DNA of 64,000 nt from Poindextera sp963719975 (GCA_963719975.1 CAVRED010000007.1:186001-250000), one strand, 5' to 3'; numbered from the stretch's first letter, positions 9,666-21,024 are shown. The notes: generated by a model not told the origin, from the letters alone. Translations and numbers: made by a program.

Positions 9666-12333
9666 TCAGTCCGCCGCCGGCGCCGCATCGCGCGGCGGCG
9701 GCCCCATGAGCGCCGGTTGAAACAACAGCGCCGAGACCAGGGTCCAGACGAGAGAGATCATCAAGAGCTTGCCCATGCTCGCCGTACCCGGATGACTCGA
9801 GGCCCATAGGCTGCCGAAGCCAGTCGCTGTCGTCAGTGCACTGAAGAAGACAGCGCGGGTCAGGCTGGACTCCAAGAGGTGCTCTCCGCCCGAGCGCCAG
9901 GCCATCACGAAGTAGATGTGGAAGGCCACGCCGATCCCGAACAGGAGCGGCAGCGCGATGATGTTGGCGAAGTTCAGCGGCTGGCCGATCAGCACGCAGC
10001 TGCCCAGCGTGAGCAGGCCCGTCAGCACGATCGGGGCCATGGTGATGGCGACGTCGCGCACCCGCCTCAGGATGGCGAACAACAAGAGCGTGATCGCGAC
10101 GAAGGAAAGGACGCCAGCCTCGACGAACGCGCCGACCACGGTCTTGCCGCCTTCGTGGATTCCGACCGGGGCGCCGGCGAGGTTCGGCTGCACCGCCGCG
10201 ACCGCGTCGATGAAGCGGGCGAGCACGTCGTTGTCGTTGGAGTCGCCCTTGGGGATGATCGAGACGCGGGCGCGGCCGTCGGCGGTCATCCACTGGCTGC
10301 GAAGGTCCGGCGGCAGATTGTCCAGCGTGATCTGCGACGCCTGCAGGGAGTCGCGGATCTGGGCGAGCATGGTGGTCAGCGGCGGGATCAGCATCTCGGT
10401 CGCCTGCGCTCGGAGCGCCGGGGCGCCCTGAGCGAGCTTGTCGAGCGCGGCCGCGAGCCGCCGCACGTGGTCCGCGGCGGGGCCAGGAGTCGCGCCAGCG
10501 GCGGCGCGAAGGTCCGTCGCGGCCTTGGCGAGGCTCGTCTTCTGCTCATCGTCCGTCGGCGCCGGTTGGGTCATGATCGGGTCGATGGCCAGACCGAGCA
10601 GCGTGTTGGCGTCGCCGATCGAGGCCAGCTTGGCGGGCTGATCGGTGGGCACGAAACTCTGCAGTGTACGGACGCTGTCAACCTCAGGCACGCGGGCGAC
10701 GCGTTGAGCGACGACCTGCGCCTGGGCGAGCGACGGCGCTATCACCTCGAGCGTGTTCGGCGACTGGACCGGGTCGCGCATCAGGTCGAACAGGGTGGCG
10801 ACCAACTCGACCTTGGGACTGCGCATGTGGATCGGGTTGAAATCGAAGTGCAGCAGCGGGAGCAGGCAGGCCGATGCGAGCGCCGCCGCGGCGCCCGTCC
10901 CGACCACGAGCCAGCGGTGGCCCAGCATGAAGGCGTCGAGGCGGTGGAGCGAGGCTGGGACGGCGCCACGGACCGGCGGGGTGGGCTTGAACAAGCGCAG
11001 CAGCGCCGGCAACAGCGACAGATTGAGCACCAGCGCGAAAATGAGGCCCAGCCCCGCGATCATCCCGAGCTGAGAGACACCGATGTAGGCGGTCGGGCCG
11101 AAGGCCAGGAAGCCGGCGGAGATCGCAGACGCGGCCAGCATGAGCGACTGGCCCATGCCGCGGCCGGACGCCACCAGGGCGTCGGGAACCTCCTTGCCGA
11201 CCAGCTGCTCGGAGCGGAAGCGGACGCTGAACTGGATGCCGAAGTCGATGCCCAGCCCCACGAACAGCGGGATGAAGGCCACCGAGATGACGTTGAAGCG
11301 TCCGAAGATCATGAGGCCGAACGCCATGGCGGTCGCGAGCCCGACCACGGTGGTGATCAGGATGGCGCCCATGGTCTTTGGCGAGCGGACGGCGAACCAG
11401 AGCATGGTCAGGATGGCGGCGAACGCGATCGAGCCGATCAGCGGCGCCCGGTCGGCGAGGGTGGCGAACTCCTCGTCCTCGAGCGGCACCGGGCCGGTCA
11501 GCCGCACGCGCACGCCATGCGCCGGGTCGAGGTTCAGCGAGCGGGCGGTCGCGCGGATATCGGTCGAGGCGTCGGAGCCTGGCTCCAACTTGCCGAAGTC
11601 GAGCGTCGGGTTGACCAGGATAAGACGCCGAAGCTCCTCAGGACGGGCCTTTCCGCCGCTGACCAGCGTGCGCCATGAGAAGAAGGCCGGCTTGCCCGCC
11701 TCCAGCGTCTCGAGCGAGCTCGCCAGCCCGGTCGCCGGCTGATCGAGGTCGGAGAGGGACGCCGAGCCGCTGGTCACGCCGGTGGCGAGCGTCGAGAGGG
11801 TCGAAGCCACGCCGCGCAAGCTTGGATCGCCGGCCAGCGAGCCCAGGAACGGCTCGGCCTTGATCAGCTGCGCCATCTGGTCGCTGACGTCCTTGGTCGA
11901 CTCGAACAACAGGCCGTTCTGTCGCCAGAACGTCCCGCCGTCGGGGCGCATCACCTGCGGGAACAGCCTTGGCCGGCTCTCGAGCCGGTCGGCGACGCCT
12001 TGCGCCGCCTGCTCGGCGAGCTCTGGCGACTGGGCGTCGATCACGATGACGATCTGGCCAGGCGACGGGAAGGCCTTGTCGAACACGGCGTTGTTGAGCC
12101 GCCAGGGCAGGGTGCGCGAGATGAGCTGGTCGGTGTCGGTGCTCATTGCGAAGTGGGTCGCTGCGAACCAGGCGGCGACCGGCGCCAAGCAGGAGGCCCG
12201 CCGAGGCGATCGCCCAGGCGTGCCGGACGCTGAGGCTGGCCAGCCGGCCGCCGAGCGACCAGAACAGGCCCAACTCCCGCGAAATGCGGCGAAGCGCGTT
12301 TGGGCCGCGCTCGTCGGCGTCACTGGACGTCAT
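9666..12333 (-). CDS. hpnN: MMPL/RND-family lipid transporter, HpnN-like
   Basis: About 888 residues, the size expected for HpnN. An N-terminal transmembrane helix comes first, then a large periplasmic domain (SPELAEQAAQGVADRLE, GLLFESTKDVSDQMAQL), a helix block with GIDFGIQFSVRFR, a second periplasmic domain, and a final helix block with PLLFGIGVAFHIYFVMAW and SSLTRAVFFSALTTATGFGSL. Duplicated halves with about 12 helices mark the RND/MMPL fold. HpnN moves hopanoids to the outer membrane; whether this strain makes hopanoids is not shown here. One extra base near 12187 shifts the frame between SAGLLLGA and PVAAWFAATHF. I start at ATG 12333 (MTSSDADERG). Confidence 0.82.
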
Positions 12334-12439
12334 GCGAATCCCGCCTGGCCCCTCATTCCCCATTAAGCCTATTGCCAGATCGGCGCCGATCCTGCGAGCC
12401 TACTGCTTCCGCCGGGCCGCCGGCGCTCGAGGCGAGACG

Positions 12440-13236
12440 ATGCGGCGCAGGTCATTGGCGCTTCTGCCGGCAATAGCCTCCGTGCTGCTCGCGACGGCCG
12501 CCCAGGCCGCCCCGCACAACGACGATCCGGCCGAGCCGATGAACCGGGTCGGCTTCGCGATCTACCAGGCGCTCGATCAGCCACCTCGTGCGGCCGGCCG
12601 CGCTGGCTTACCAGCGCGCGCTGCCCGGGCCGGTGCGGCGAAGCATCGAGAACGTTCTGGCCAATCTGCATGAGCCGGTGGTAGCGGCCAACGACCTGCT
12701 GCAGGGCCGCTTCGCCAAGGCGCGCGCCGCGGTCGTGCGCTTTGCCGTCAACTCCACGGACGGCGTGCTCGGGCTGTTCGACGTGGCCGCGCGGCTCGGC
12801 GTGCCTCGCCACGACAACGGCTTTGCGCTCACGCTCGGGCGCGCCGGCGTCAGGCCGGGCCCTTACCTGTTCATTCCGATCGCGGGACCCTCGACCGTGC
12901 GCGATACGATCGGCAACGGGATCGACGGCTTGATGGACCCGTTTCAATGGTTCGTCGGCGCGCGGCTGACGACGCTGCTTGTCACCCGCTCCGTGGTCTC
13001 CGGCCTGGATGAGCGGGCGAGCGCGGACGCCGACCTGCAGGCGCTGTTGGCCGACGCCACCGACCCTTACGCCACCCTGCGCTCGGTCTACCTGCAGAAC
13101 CAGCAGGCAAAGATCGACGACCGGCCGGCGAACGCGGCGCCCGTCCTTCCCTCGTTCGATGACGACAGCCCGCCGACGTCGCAAGCCGATCCGGCGGTTC
13201 AGCCTGGCGCGAATCTGTGGGTTGACGGACGATTAA
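12440..13236 (+). CDS. MlaA/VacJ-like outer-membrane lipid trafficking protein
   Basis: Starts at ATG 12440 with a signal peptide (MRRRSLALLPAIASVLLATA, then AQAAPHND). There is no lipobox cysteine, so it would not be a lipoprotein like E. coli MlaA. The MlaA core is clear: DPAEPMNRVGFAIYQALD, LANLHEPVVAANDLLQG, FAVNSTDGVLGLFDVA, GVRPGPYLFIPIAGPSTVRD and GNGIDGLMDPF. An extra C near 12582 breaks the frame once. The frame then runs on without stop into the TonB receptor. One more single-base correction late in the gene would end it at TAA 13234-13236, which I take as the true stop. It is divergent from the HpnN-like gene and belongs to the same lipid-trafficking theme. Confidence 0.78.
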
Positions 13237-13289
13237 CCGATACTCAAGTGAACTCGGACGGAATCTCTGGAACGGATACGGAGGGGACA

Positions 13290-15679
13290 GTGGACCCGAA
13301 ATTCGTGCGCGGAACGGTCAGCGCCGCGGTGCTGCCGGCCCTGGCCTTGACGGCGGCGGCCTATGCCGTACCGGCGATGGCCCAGACCACGACGACGCCG
13401 CCGGCGACGGAGCAAGGCGCAGCCGCCGCGCAGAGCGCATTGCCGGTGGTCATCGTCCAGGCCCGGCGCGTGCCGGAACAGGCGCAGCATGTGCCCGTGG
13501 CCGACACCGCGCTCGGCACGCACGAGCTGCGCGAAGACACCGTCACCCAGGTCTCCGATCTGGCCAAGACCGTCCCGTCGTTCGAAGTCGACCCCGGCTC
13601 GCTGGGCGGCGCTGCCGACCCTGTGTTCACCATCCGCGGCCTCTCGGGCGCACTGGTGGCCGATCCGTCGGTCGTCTCCTACTTCGACGAGGTCGCGCTC
13701 GACCCGCGCAACTTCGCCTACTCGATGTACGACCTGGGCTCCGTCGAGGTGCTCAAAGGCCCGCAAGGCACGCTGTTCGGCAAGAACAGCACCGGCGGCG
13801 CGGTGACCTTCGCGCCGACGCGGCCGGGACCTGCGTTCGGGGGCTATCTCGACGCCCGCTACGGCAATTTCAACGACCGCGAGTTCACCGGGGTGGTCAA
13901 CATCCCAATCACCGACCAGGTGTCGGCGCGGATCGCGGCCAACGACGAGCAGCGCGACGGCATCGTCAAGAGCGTCACCGGCGGTCCGAACTACGATGAC
14001 CGCAACCACTACTCGGTGCGCGGCGAGCTCCTGATCACGCCGAACAGCAACTACCAGAACTACCTCGAGGCCACGGCCTATTCCGTGCGCGAGGTGGGCG
14101 CCGAGCCGACGCTGACCGCGGTCGCGCCGTGCATGACCGGGGCCGAGCCGCAGTGCTTCTTCGAGTTCCCGGCCGACCTCTTCCTGGGAACCAAGGATCT
14201 GAACGGGCTCCTGGCGCAACAGCAGACGCTGTCGCGCGACCGGACGGTGAACAATTTCGCAGTCGCCGTTCGACGTCGACTACGACGCCGTCACCGACAT
14301 CGCGACCTTCCACTGGGGACCGGTGACGATCAAGAACATCGCCCATGCCGACAATGCGCGCTACCACATCGCCTTCGATCTCACCGGGACGGGCGCGGGC
14401 CTGCTGGACGAGAACGACTTCCAGAACAACCACAGCTATTCCGACGAACTGCAGCTGCTCGGCCAGGCGTTCAACAACCGCCTGAACTGGATCGTCGGCG
14501 GCTACTACAACAGCTTCACCCAGAACGAGCACGAGACGTTCGACGAGGCGAGCTTCCCGGGCAACCCGATGAGCCCGCAGTTCATCAGGCTGAATGAGCC
14601 GCAGACCTCGAAGGCGCTGTTCGGCCAGGCGACGCTTGATATCTCCGACTGGCTGCACGGCGTCAGCATCACCGGCGGCTATCGCTACACCTGGGACGAC
14701 CGCACGTTCACCCAGAGCCGCTTCCAGCCCGGCGGCATCGTGCCGATCCCATTCCCGCCGGGCTTTGCGATCATTCCGACCTGCGCGCTCGCCGGTTTCC
14801 CCGGGCTCAATCCCGCCACCTGCGTCGAGCACCTTTCGACCCAGTTCAGCAACTACAACTACAATGTCAGCGTAAATTGGCAGGCGACCTCGCACCTGCT
14901 CGCTCTATGTGGCCAGCCGCCGCGGCTACAAGGCCGGCGGCTTCAACTTCGCCTCTCTGGATCCCGCTTTCATCGCCTACGCCCCAGAGACGGTCACGGA
15001 CGTCGAGGGGGGGATCAAGGCCGACTGGGACCTGGGCGGCGTGCCCGTCCGCACCAACCTCGCCATCTACGACGCTCGCTATGACGACATCCAAAATCAG
15101 GTCGTCACCGTCGGCCCGACCGGCCAGCCGGAAGCGATCATCGTCAACCGCGATCCGCTGACCGGGACCAAGAACCGCGCCACGCTCAAGGGCGGCGAGT
15201 TCGAGGTGACCGTCGTCCCGTTCAAGGAGCTGCGCATCAGCGGCTTCTTCGGCTATGCGACGGGGACCTACGACCAGTTCATTGACTCCACGAGCGGCGT
15301 CCCGATCAGCCTGGCGGGGCAGGACATCTCGGGCATCGCCCACACCACCGGCGGCGTGACGATCGACTACCAGCCGACCCTGGGCGACCGGATCGGCTCG
15401 CCCGAGTTCGTGGCCAACATCTATGGCCGCTCGAAGCTGTCCTCGAACCTGCTCAATCCAGGCCTGCTTGGGGGCTACACCAACGTCGACCTGCGTCTCG
15501 ACTGGCGCTCGGTCGGCGGCAGCCCGGTCGACATCGCCATCTACGGCAACAACGTGACAGACGATCGCCACGTCGTGATCAACAACGACCTGTTGAACGT
15601 GGTCGGGGTCCAGAGCGAACAGTTCGCCGAGCCCGCCACGTTCGGTGTCGAGGTGCGCTACCGCTTCGGCGCGAGCTAA
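13290..15679 (+). CDS. TonB-dependent outer-membrane receptor
   Basis: I start at GTG 13290 because GGAGG lies just upstream (13280-13284) and a signal peptide follows (VDPKFVRGTVSAA to AVPAMAQ). The plug domain shows HELREDTVTQVSDLAKTVPS, FTIRGLSG and VEVLKGPQGTLFGKNSTGGA. A 22-strand barrel follows and ends in FGVEVRYRFGAS with a near-terminal aromatic. Frame breaks near 14266 and 14902 each resolve by dropping one base, giving a protein of about 795 residues. Such receptors import siderophores, vitamin B12 or glycans. The short extracellular loops and Caulobacterales context give no specific ligand. It follows the MlaA-like gene by about 50 bp. Confidence 0.85.
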
Positions 15680-15698
15680 GCACGACCACGACACTTTT

Positions 15699-15721
15699 GT
15701 GACAGCCTCCACGGCTGTCAC
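15699..15721 (+). terminator. hairpin after the TonB receptor gene
   Basis: GTGACAGCC (15699-15707) pairs perfectly with GGCTGTCAC (15713-15721) around a 5-base loop, 19 bases after the receptor stop. Four T's lie before the stem and TATTGTG follows it, so the U-tract is weak. It is a plausible intrinsic terminator separating the receptor from the SulP gene. Confidence 0.6.
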
Positions 15722-15757
15722 TATTGTGCCGCCCCGGACCACCGGGAGAGGCGCGCA

Positions 15758-17479
15758 TTGTCGGATCGCCGGAGCATGGCTGCGCCAAGCCGGGGCTGGA
15801 TGTCGCTGCCGTTGTTCCGTTCGCTTGCCGGCTATCGCGCGCCTGACCTCGGTCCGGATCTGATCGCCGGCCTGACGCTGGCGGCGATCGTCATTCCCGA
15901 GCAGATGGCGACGGCCCGCCTCGCCGGGTTGCCGCCGCAAGCGGGCTTCTTCGCCTTCATCGCCGCCGCCGCCGCCTTCCTGGTGTTCGGCGCCAGCCGC
16001 TACATGTCGGTCGGCGCGGATTCGACGATCGCGCCGATCTTCGCCGCCGGCCTTGCGCTGCTCGCGGCGGGCGGATCGAGCGACTACCTGGCGCTGGCGG
16101 CGATCCTGGCGCTGATGGTCGGCGTGCTGGTCCTGGGCGCGGGCCTCGCGCGCATGGGCTGGATTGCCAACCTCCTCTCCGAACCCGTCACCGTCGGCTT
16201 CCTGGCCGGGATCGCCGTGCACATCGCGGTCTCGCAGGCGTCCAGCGCGATGGGGGTCGCGGCGCCTGGCGGGTCCCTGCCGCAGCAGATCGCCGGCCTG
16301 GTCATGGCCGCGCCCCACGCCAGCCTGGCCGCGCTCGCCATCGCCGGCGGCGTCGCCGCGCTCACCACGATCGCCCATCTGATCAGCCCGCGCATTCCAG
16401 GCCCGCTCGTCGGGCTGATCGGCGCGACCTGGGCGGTCCAGGCGCTGCATCTGCCGGTCGCCGTGCTCGGCCACGTGCCCGCCGGGTTGCCCGGCCTGGG
16501 CCTGCCCGCGATGACGCCGGAGCAGGTTCTTGGGGCTCGCGCCGCTGGCGATCCTGATCGCGCTGGTGGTGATGGTGCAGACCGGGCGCGACCTCGCGCG
16601 CCTTCCCGTCGGATCTGCGACGAGCCGCCCGACATCAACGGCGACTACGTCGGGCTCGGCGCTGCGAACATCGCCGCCGCCGTTTTCGGAGGCTTTCCGG
16701 TCGACGCGAGCCCGCCTCGCACCGGGGTGGCGGCCGAGAGCGGGGGCCGCTCCCAGATCACCAGCCTCGTCGCCGTCGCCGTCGTCGTGCTCCTTCTGCT
16801 GTTCGGCGCCGGCCTCCTGACCGAGGCGCCGCGCGCGGCGCTGAGCGGGGTGCTTCTGTTCGTGGCCGCGCGCATCGTCCGCGTGACGGGAGATGCAGCG
16901 AATTCTGCGCGCGAGCCCGGTGGAGTTCGGCCTGATCCTCGCGACCGCGGGGGCGATCGTCATCCTCCCGATCCAGAGCGGCGCGGCCGTCGGCATCGGC
17001 CTTTCGCTGCTCTACGGCATGTGGTCGAGCGTGCAGCCGCGCACCTACGAGCTGCACCGCGTGCCCGGCTCGACGGTCTGGTGGCCGACGACGCCGACCA
17101 ACAAGGGCGAGACGCTGGAGGGCGTCAGCGTGATCGGGTTCCAGGCCCCGCTCACCTTCATCAACGCCGACACCTTCCGCGCGATGATGTTCGACCGCAT
17201 CGACCGCGCCGCAAGCGCCGCTCAAGCTGCTGGTGCTCGAGGCGACCGGCGTGATCGACATCGACTACACCGCCGCCCAGGCGGTCAAGGCGGTGGTCGA
17301 GCACTGCCGCGAGGCAAGGCGTCACGTTCGCCGTCGCCAGGCTCGAGGCGGTCGACGCGCACCACGCGCTGCGCCGGCTGGGCCTGCGCCAGGCGATCGG
17401 CGACGACCACATCTTCCCGAGCGTCCAGGAGGCCGTCCAAGCCTTGGCGCCGGACGCGAGGGCCGTGCCGCAGACCTAG
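15758..17479 (+). CDS. SulP-family anion transporter with STAS domain
   Basis: A SulP/SLC26-type permease for sulfate or another anion. The start is TTG 15758 behind GGGAGAGG (15743-15750); ATG 15776 is an alternative. Recognisable parts are GLTLAAIVIPEQMATARLAG, SRYMSVGADSTIAPIFAAGL, FGGFPVDASPPRTGVAAESG and the C-terminal STAS segment LKLLVLEATGVIDIDYTAAQ then HALRRLGLRQAIGDDHIFPS. At least six frame breaks (near 16532, 16595, 16612, 16900, 17212 and 17320) split it, and each is consistent with one extra base. Conserved sequence continues across every break, so it is probably an intact gene of about 570 codons in a poorly corrected stretch. Confidence 0.82.
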
Positions 17480-17560
17480 ACGCGGATCGCGGCTTGCGGC
17501 GAGGGGCGCTCTTGGCGACTAGATGCGCTCCTCGCGACGGGCGGAGCGAAGGGCCGGCGC

Positions 17561-18412
17561 ATGCACGAAGTCGCAACGGGCTACGGCCTGATCGAAGGGC
17601 CGGTCTGGGATCCCGAGCAGGGCCTCTATTTCAGCGACGTTCTGAACGGCGGCGTCTATCGGCTTGGCGCTCGACGACAGCATCTCGCGAGGTCATCCCG
17701 CGGCGGCGCGGGCGTCGGCGGCATGGCGCTGCACGCGAGCGGCGGGCTCGTGGTCAGCGGGCGCGACGTGAGCTACGCCCCGCTCACAGGCGCCGAGGGC
17801 AAGGTGCTGCTGACGCCGGCGCAGGCCTCGCCCGATGCGATCGGCTTCAACGACCTCACCACCGACGCCGCTGGGGCGCATCTATGTGGGCTCGCTGGCG
17901 TTCCGTGTCTTCGGCGGCGATGCGCCCAAGCCGGGCCATCTGCACCGGATCAATCTCGACGGCTCGGTCGAGACGCTGTCCGACGGCGTCATGCTGACCA
18001 ACGGGCTCGGCTTCTCGCCGGACGGACGGGCGCTCTACCACTCCGACTCCCGCGCGCCCGGGGTGCGCGTCTACGACGTCGCGGCGGACGGGACGGTCGG
18101 CGCCGTGGCGTCTGTTCGCCTCGCTCGGCCAGGGGACGCCCGATGGGCTGAAGGTCGCTCAGGACGGCTCGGTCTGGGTGGCCGACGCGCGCGGCGGGCG
18201 GGTCGCGGTGTTCAATCCGGACGGCTCGCATCGGATGGACGTCAAGGTTCCCGCTGCCGATGGTGACCAGCCTCTGCTTCGGCGGCGACCTGCGCGATCT
18301 CTACGTCGTCACCGGCTCGGACGGCGGGCCCCGCGAGGCCTGCGGCAGCATCTTCCGCGTGCGGGTCGATGTTGCAGGATTGCCACTGTCGGCGGCGCGC
18401 GTCGCCGTCTAG
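17561..18412 (+). CDS. SMP-30/gluconolactonase-like beta-propeller protein
   Basis: Starts at ATG 17561 with MHEVATGYGLIEGPVWDP, whose E is a usual metal ligand. It continues with GLYFSDVLNGGVYRL, GFNDLTTDAAGRIYVGSL (N/D ligands), MLTNGLGFSPDGRALYHSDS (N and D ligands) and GTPDGLKVAQDGSVWVAD. This is the metal-dependent lactonase propeller. About six frame breaks (17667, 17690, 17707, 17872, 18113, 18252) must be bridged. The result is about 280 residues, the family norm. It would hydrolyse a sugar or other lactone in the cytoplasm. It follows the SulP gene by 81 bp. Confidence 0.8.
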
Positions 18413-18517
18413 CGCCCGAGCGGTAGCCCGCTCCCGGAGGTTCAGCCCCCGTTCAGGCTTGGCCGACTAGCCCCTCACGCGGGGGCGACGATTGCGACGG
18501 TCTGGAGAGTGATCGCG

Positions 18518-19244
18518 ATGTTCCGCATAGGATTTCGAACGACGACCTTGGCCCTGGCCGCCGCGACGGCGCTCAGCGGCGCCGCGCCCGCCCTGGCGCA
18601 GGATGGATACGGGCCGCCTCCGCCGCCCGACCAGGGCTACCAGGGCGGGCCCTTACAACGTTCCGCCGCCGCCCGGGATATTCGCAAAACGACGCCCAGT
18701 ACGAGGACTCCGCCCAAGCGCGAGAGCAGGACGACCGCTACAGCTACGAGGCCGAGCAGTGGGCGCGGGAGAACTGCGTCGAGCAGCGTGAGAACAGCAC
18801 CGCCGCCGGCGCGGTGATCGGCGGCATCCTTGGCGCGATCGTCGGCGGGGCCGCGGCCGGGCGCTACGACCGTGGCGCCGGCATCGTGGCCGGCGGCGCG
18901 CTCGGCGCCGTGGCCGGCGGCGCCATCGGCAACGCGCAGGCCAGCCAGAACAATCCCAACTGCCCGCCAGGCTATCGTGCTGCGCGAGGGCGCCGAGGCC
19001 TTCTATCCCGGCCCGGTCTACGGCGACATCGTCTACGAGGCGCCGGGCTGGTACGACCCCTGGCTCTGGTACGGCGGCCACTGGATCTATCGGCCCGTAT
19101 CCCTACCACCGCTTCTGGTACGAGCAGCACGAGGGCGACCACGACCGCGGCTTCGACCACGACCGAGGCTTTGAGCGCGGCGATCGCGACAACGGGGCGA
19201 CCGTGGCGACCACGACCGCGGCTGGCGACCACGATCACCACTAG
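18518..19244 (+). CDS. glycine-zipper envelope protein with His/Asp-rich tail
   Basis: ATG 18518 has GGAGAG eight bases upstream and opens a signal peptide (MFRIGFRTTTLALAAATALS to PALAQDGYG). A proline/tyrosine-rich stretch leads to a glycine zipper (AAGAVIGGILGAIVGGAAAG and AGGALGAVAGGAIGNAQASQ), then a Trp/Tyr-rich GWYDPWLWYGGHW segment and a tail rich in His, Asp, Arg and Gly ending DHDHH. Glycine zippers in such proteins usually insert in or line the membrane. Frame breaks near 18653, 18980 and 19098 make the exact sequence and the stop (TAG 19242-19244) uncertain. No specific function can be assigned. Confidence 0.6.
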
Positions 19245-19263
19245 CTGAGCGCAGGGAGGCGGC

Positions 19264-19734
19264 CTAGCCCGCGGCGGCCGCCTCCAGCGCCGCGATGTCG
19301 AGCTTGCCCATCTTGAGCATGGCCTCGGTCGCGCGCTTGGCCCTGGCGGGGTCCGGGCCGCCGATCAGCCGAGGCAGCGCCGCGGGCACGACCTGCCATG
19401 ACAGGCCGAACTTGTCCTTCAGCCACCCGCATGGCCCGGGCTCGCCGCCTTCGCCCAGCTTGTCCCAGTACCAGTCGACCTCCGCCTGGTCCTTGCAGGT
19501 GATCTGGAAGGAGACCGCCTCGGTGAACTTGTACATCGGCCCGCCGTTCAGCGCGTTGAAGGTCATCCCGTCGAGCTCGAACGAGGCGACCATCACCTTG
19601 CCCTTCTCGCCTGGGCCGGCGTCACCGTAGCGGGAAACCGGGCCGGCTTTGGCGTTCTTGAACACCGACAGGTAGAAGGCGACCGCCTCTTCGGCCTGGT
19701 CGTCGAACCAGAGGAACGGGGTGATCTTCGGCAT
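19264..19734 (-). CDS. VOC-family protein (PhnB-like)
   Basis: Intact, 156 residues. It begins MPKITPFLWFDDQAEEAVAF and shows the vicinal-oxygen-chelate PhnB/'3-demethylubiquinone' pattern: FYLSVF, FELDGMTFNALNGGPMYKFT, CKDQAEVDWYWDKLGEGGE, CGWLKDKFGLSWQVVP and a C-terminal MLKMGKLDIAALEAA. Despite the family nickname, no methyltransferase activity is implied; most members are uncharacterised metal-binding proteins. It is divergent from the DUF899 gene. Confidence 0.85.
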   Translation of the reverse strand: MPKITPFLWFDDQAEEAVAFYLSVFKNAKAGPVSRYGDAGPGEKGKVMVASFELDGMTFNALNGGPMYKFTEAVSFQITCKDQAEVDWYWDKLGEGGEPGPCGWLKDKFGLSWQVVPAALPRLIGGPDPARAKRATEAMLKMGKLDIAALEAAAAG

Positions 19735-19900
19735 CGCTGGCTCTCCTGTTTGAGGTTGGCCCGAAGGACGCGGCTGCTGACACGATTCCCGACAGCGAGC
19801 TGCGAATATCGGCCAACGGTGTTCCGGACAACGGGCGAGTGTCGGATACTGCGCGCCACATTCGTCCTACGCCCGCGAACGCCACGCTGAGGAGATGCAG

Positions 19901-20612
19901 ATGGACGCCAAGACCGAGACGCTGATCCCGGCCGACCAGCTCGCCGAGTGAGAGTCCCGATCCGCATCCCGAACGAGAGCGCCGAGTACCGCGCCGCGCG
20001 CACGGCGCTGCTCGCCGAGGAGTTCGAGCTGCGCCGCCACATCGAGAGGGTCGCCGCCATGCGCCGGGCCTTGCCGCCCGGCGGGCCGGTCACCGGCGAC
20101 TATCGCTTCGAGACCGAAGAGGGTCCGAGCGACCTCGCCGGCCTGTTCGGCGACAAGGAGACGCTGGTGGTCTACAACTACATGTTCGGCCCGGAACGCG
20201 AGAAGCCGTGCCCGATGTGCACGAACCTGCTGGACGCCTGGGACGGCAACGCCGACGACCTCGCCCAGAGAGGTCTCGCTCGTGGTGGTCGCGCGCTCGC
20301 CGTTCGAGCGGCTCGCGGCGGTGAAGCGCGAGCGCGGCTGGAAAAACCTCAGGCTCGCCAGCGACCTCAACGGCAATTTCGCGCGGGACTACGCCGGGGC
20401 CCCGGATGACGGAGCCGGATCCCGGGGGCCCAGCCGTCTTCACCCGTCGCGACGGCGTGATCCGCCACTTCTGGTCGCAGGAGATGATCGCCAGCGACCC
20501 GGGCCAGGATCCGCGCGGCGCGCCCGACCTGGCCCCGCTGTGGGCCGTGCTCGACATGACGCCCGAGGGTCGCGGCGCGGACTGGTACCCGTCGCTGGCG
20601 TATCCGGGCTAG
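19901..20612 (+). CDS. DUF899 thioredoxin-like family protein
   Basis: ATG 19901 lies six bases after GGAG and gives MDAKTETLIPADQLAE. The frame then stops, and VRIPNESAEYRAARTALLAE continues in another frame. Later marks are EFELRRHIERVAAMRRALPP, GDYRFETEEGPSDLAGLFGD, YNYMFGPEREKPCPMCTNLL (a CPMC thioredoxin-like motif), RGWKNLRLASDLNGNFARDY, HFWSQEM and PLWAVLDMTPEGRG. These define DUF899, a dithiol protein family of unclear role. At least three breaks occur (19944, 20270, 20400). It ends at TAG 20612, four bases from the stop of the convergent neighbour. Confidence 0.78.
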
Positions 20613-20616
20613 GCGC

Positions 20617-21024
20617 CTATCTCGCTCGCACGCGGTTGTTTCGTGGCGCGTGCTCAAGTTCCACAAGGCCGAGGTGTTCCAGCACCGGCGGGACATACAG
20701 CGCGAAGCGGCCGCGGTATCCCTTGCGCAGCCCGTAGTAGCCGCCGACTGGATTGTCGGCGGCGCGCGCCCAGGCTTCGACGGTGTTATCCTTGACCGGC
20801 TTGCCCTCATCGGCGGCGCCGAGTTCGACCCAGTCGCCACGGGTCTTCAGCATCGCGGCGAGGTCCTCGATACCGCGCAGTTGGTAGGACAGGCGGGTTG
20901 CACCCACTTGCACGAAGAGAATGGCGGGCGAGGCGGTCTCGTCGCGCCACACCTCGAACTCCGACGTCTGCGGCGGCGTTTTCAGCCGCCAAGGATCGTC
21001 CTTCACGCCTGAACCTGTCGCCAT
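20617..21024 (-). CDS. conserved hypothetical protein, 135 aa
   Basis: I choose ATG 21024 (MATGSGVKDDPWRLKTPP) over longer frames because homologues I recall begin with this MATG-G-KDDPW-LKTPP pattern. Other conserved blocks are RGIEDLAAMLKTRGDWVELG, DNPVGGYYGLRKGYRGRF and PPVLEHLGLVELEHAPRNNR. It is soluble with no signal or membrane segment. It belongs to a widespread small DUF family of unknown function. It is intact and convergent with the DUF899 gene. Confidence 0.7.
   Translation of the reverse strand: MATGSGVKDDPWRLKTPPQTSEFEVWRDETASPAILFVQVGATRLSYQLRGIEDLAAMLKTRGDWVELGAADEGKPVKDNTVEAWARAADNPVGGYYGLRKGYRGRFALYVPPVLEHLGLVELEHAPRNNRVRAR

Noticed and set aside
9879..11678. A plus-strand frame of about 600 codons opposite the HpnN-like gene
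   Set aside because: It has shadow-type composition and no family signature, while the minus strand encodes a clear RND protein.
15758..19244. A block of decaying pseudogenes (SulP, SMP-30, glycine-zipper)
   Set aside because: No in-frame nonsense codons or large deletions were seen, and conserved motifs survive on both sides of every break. Only single-base shifts separate the pieces.
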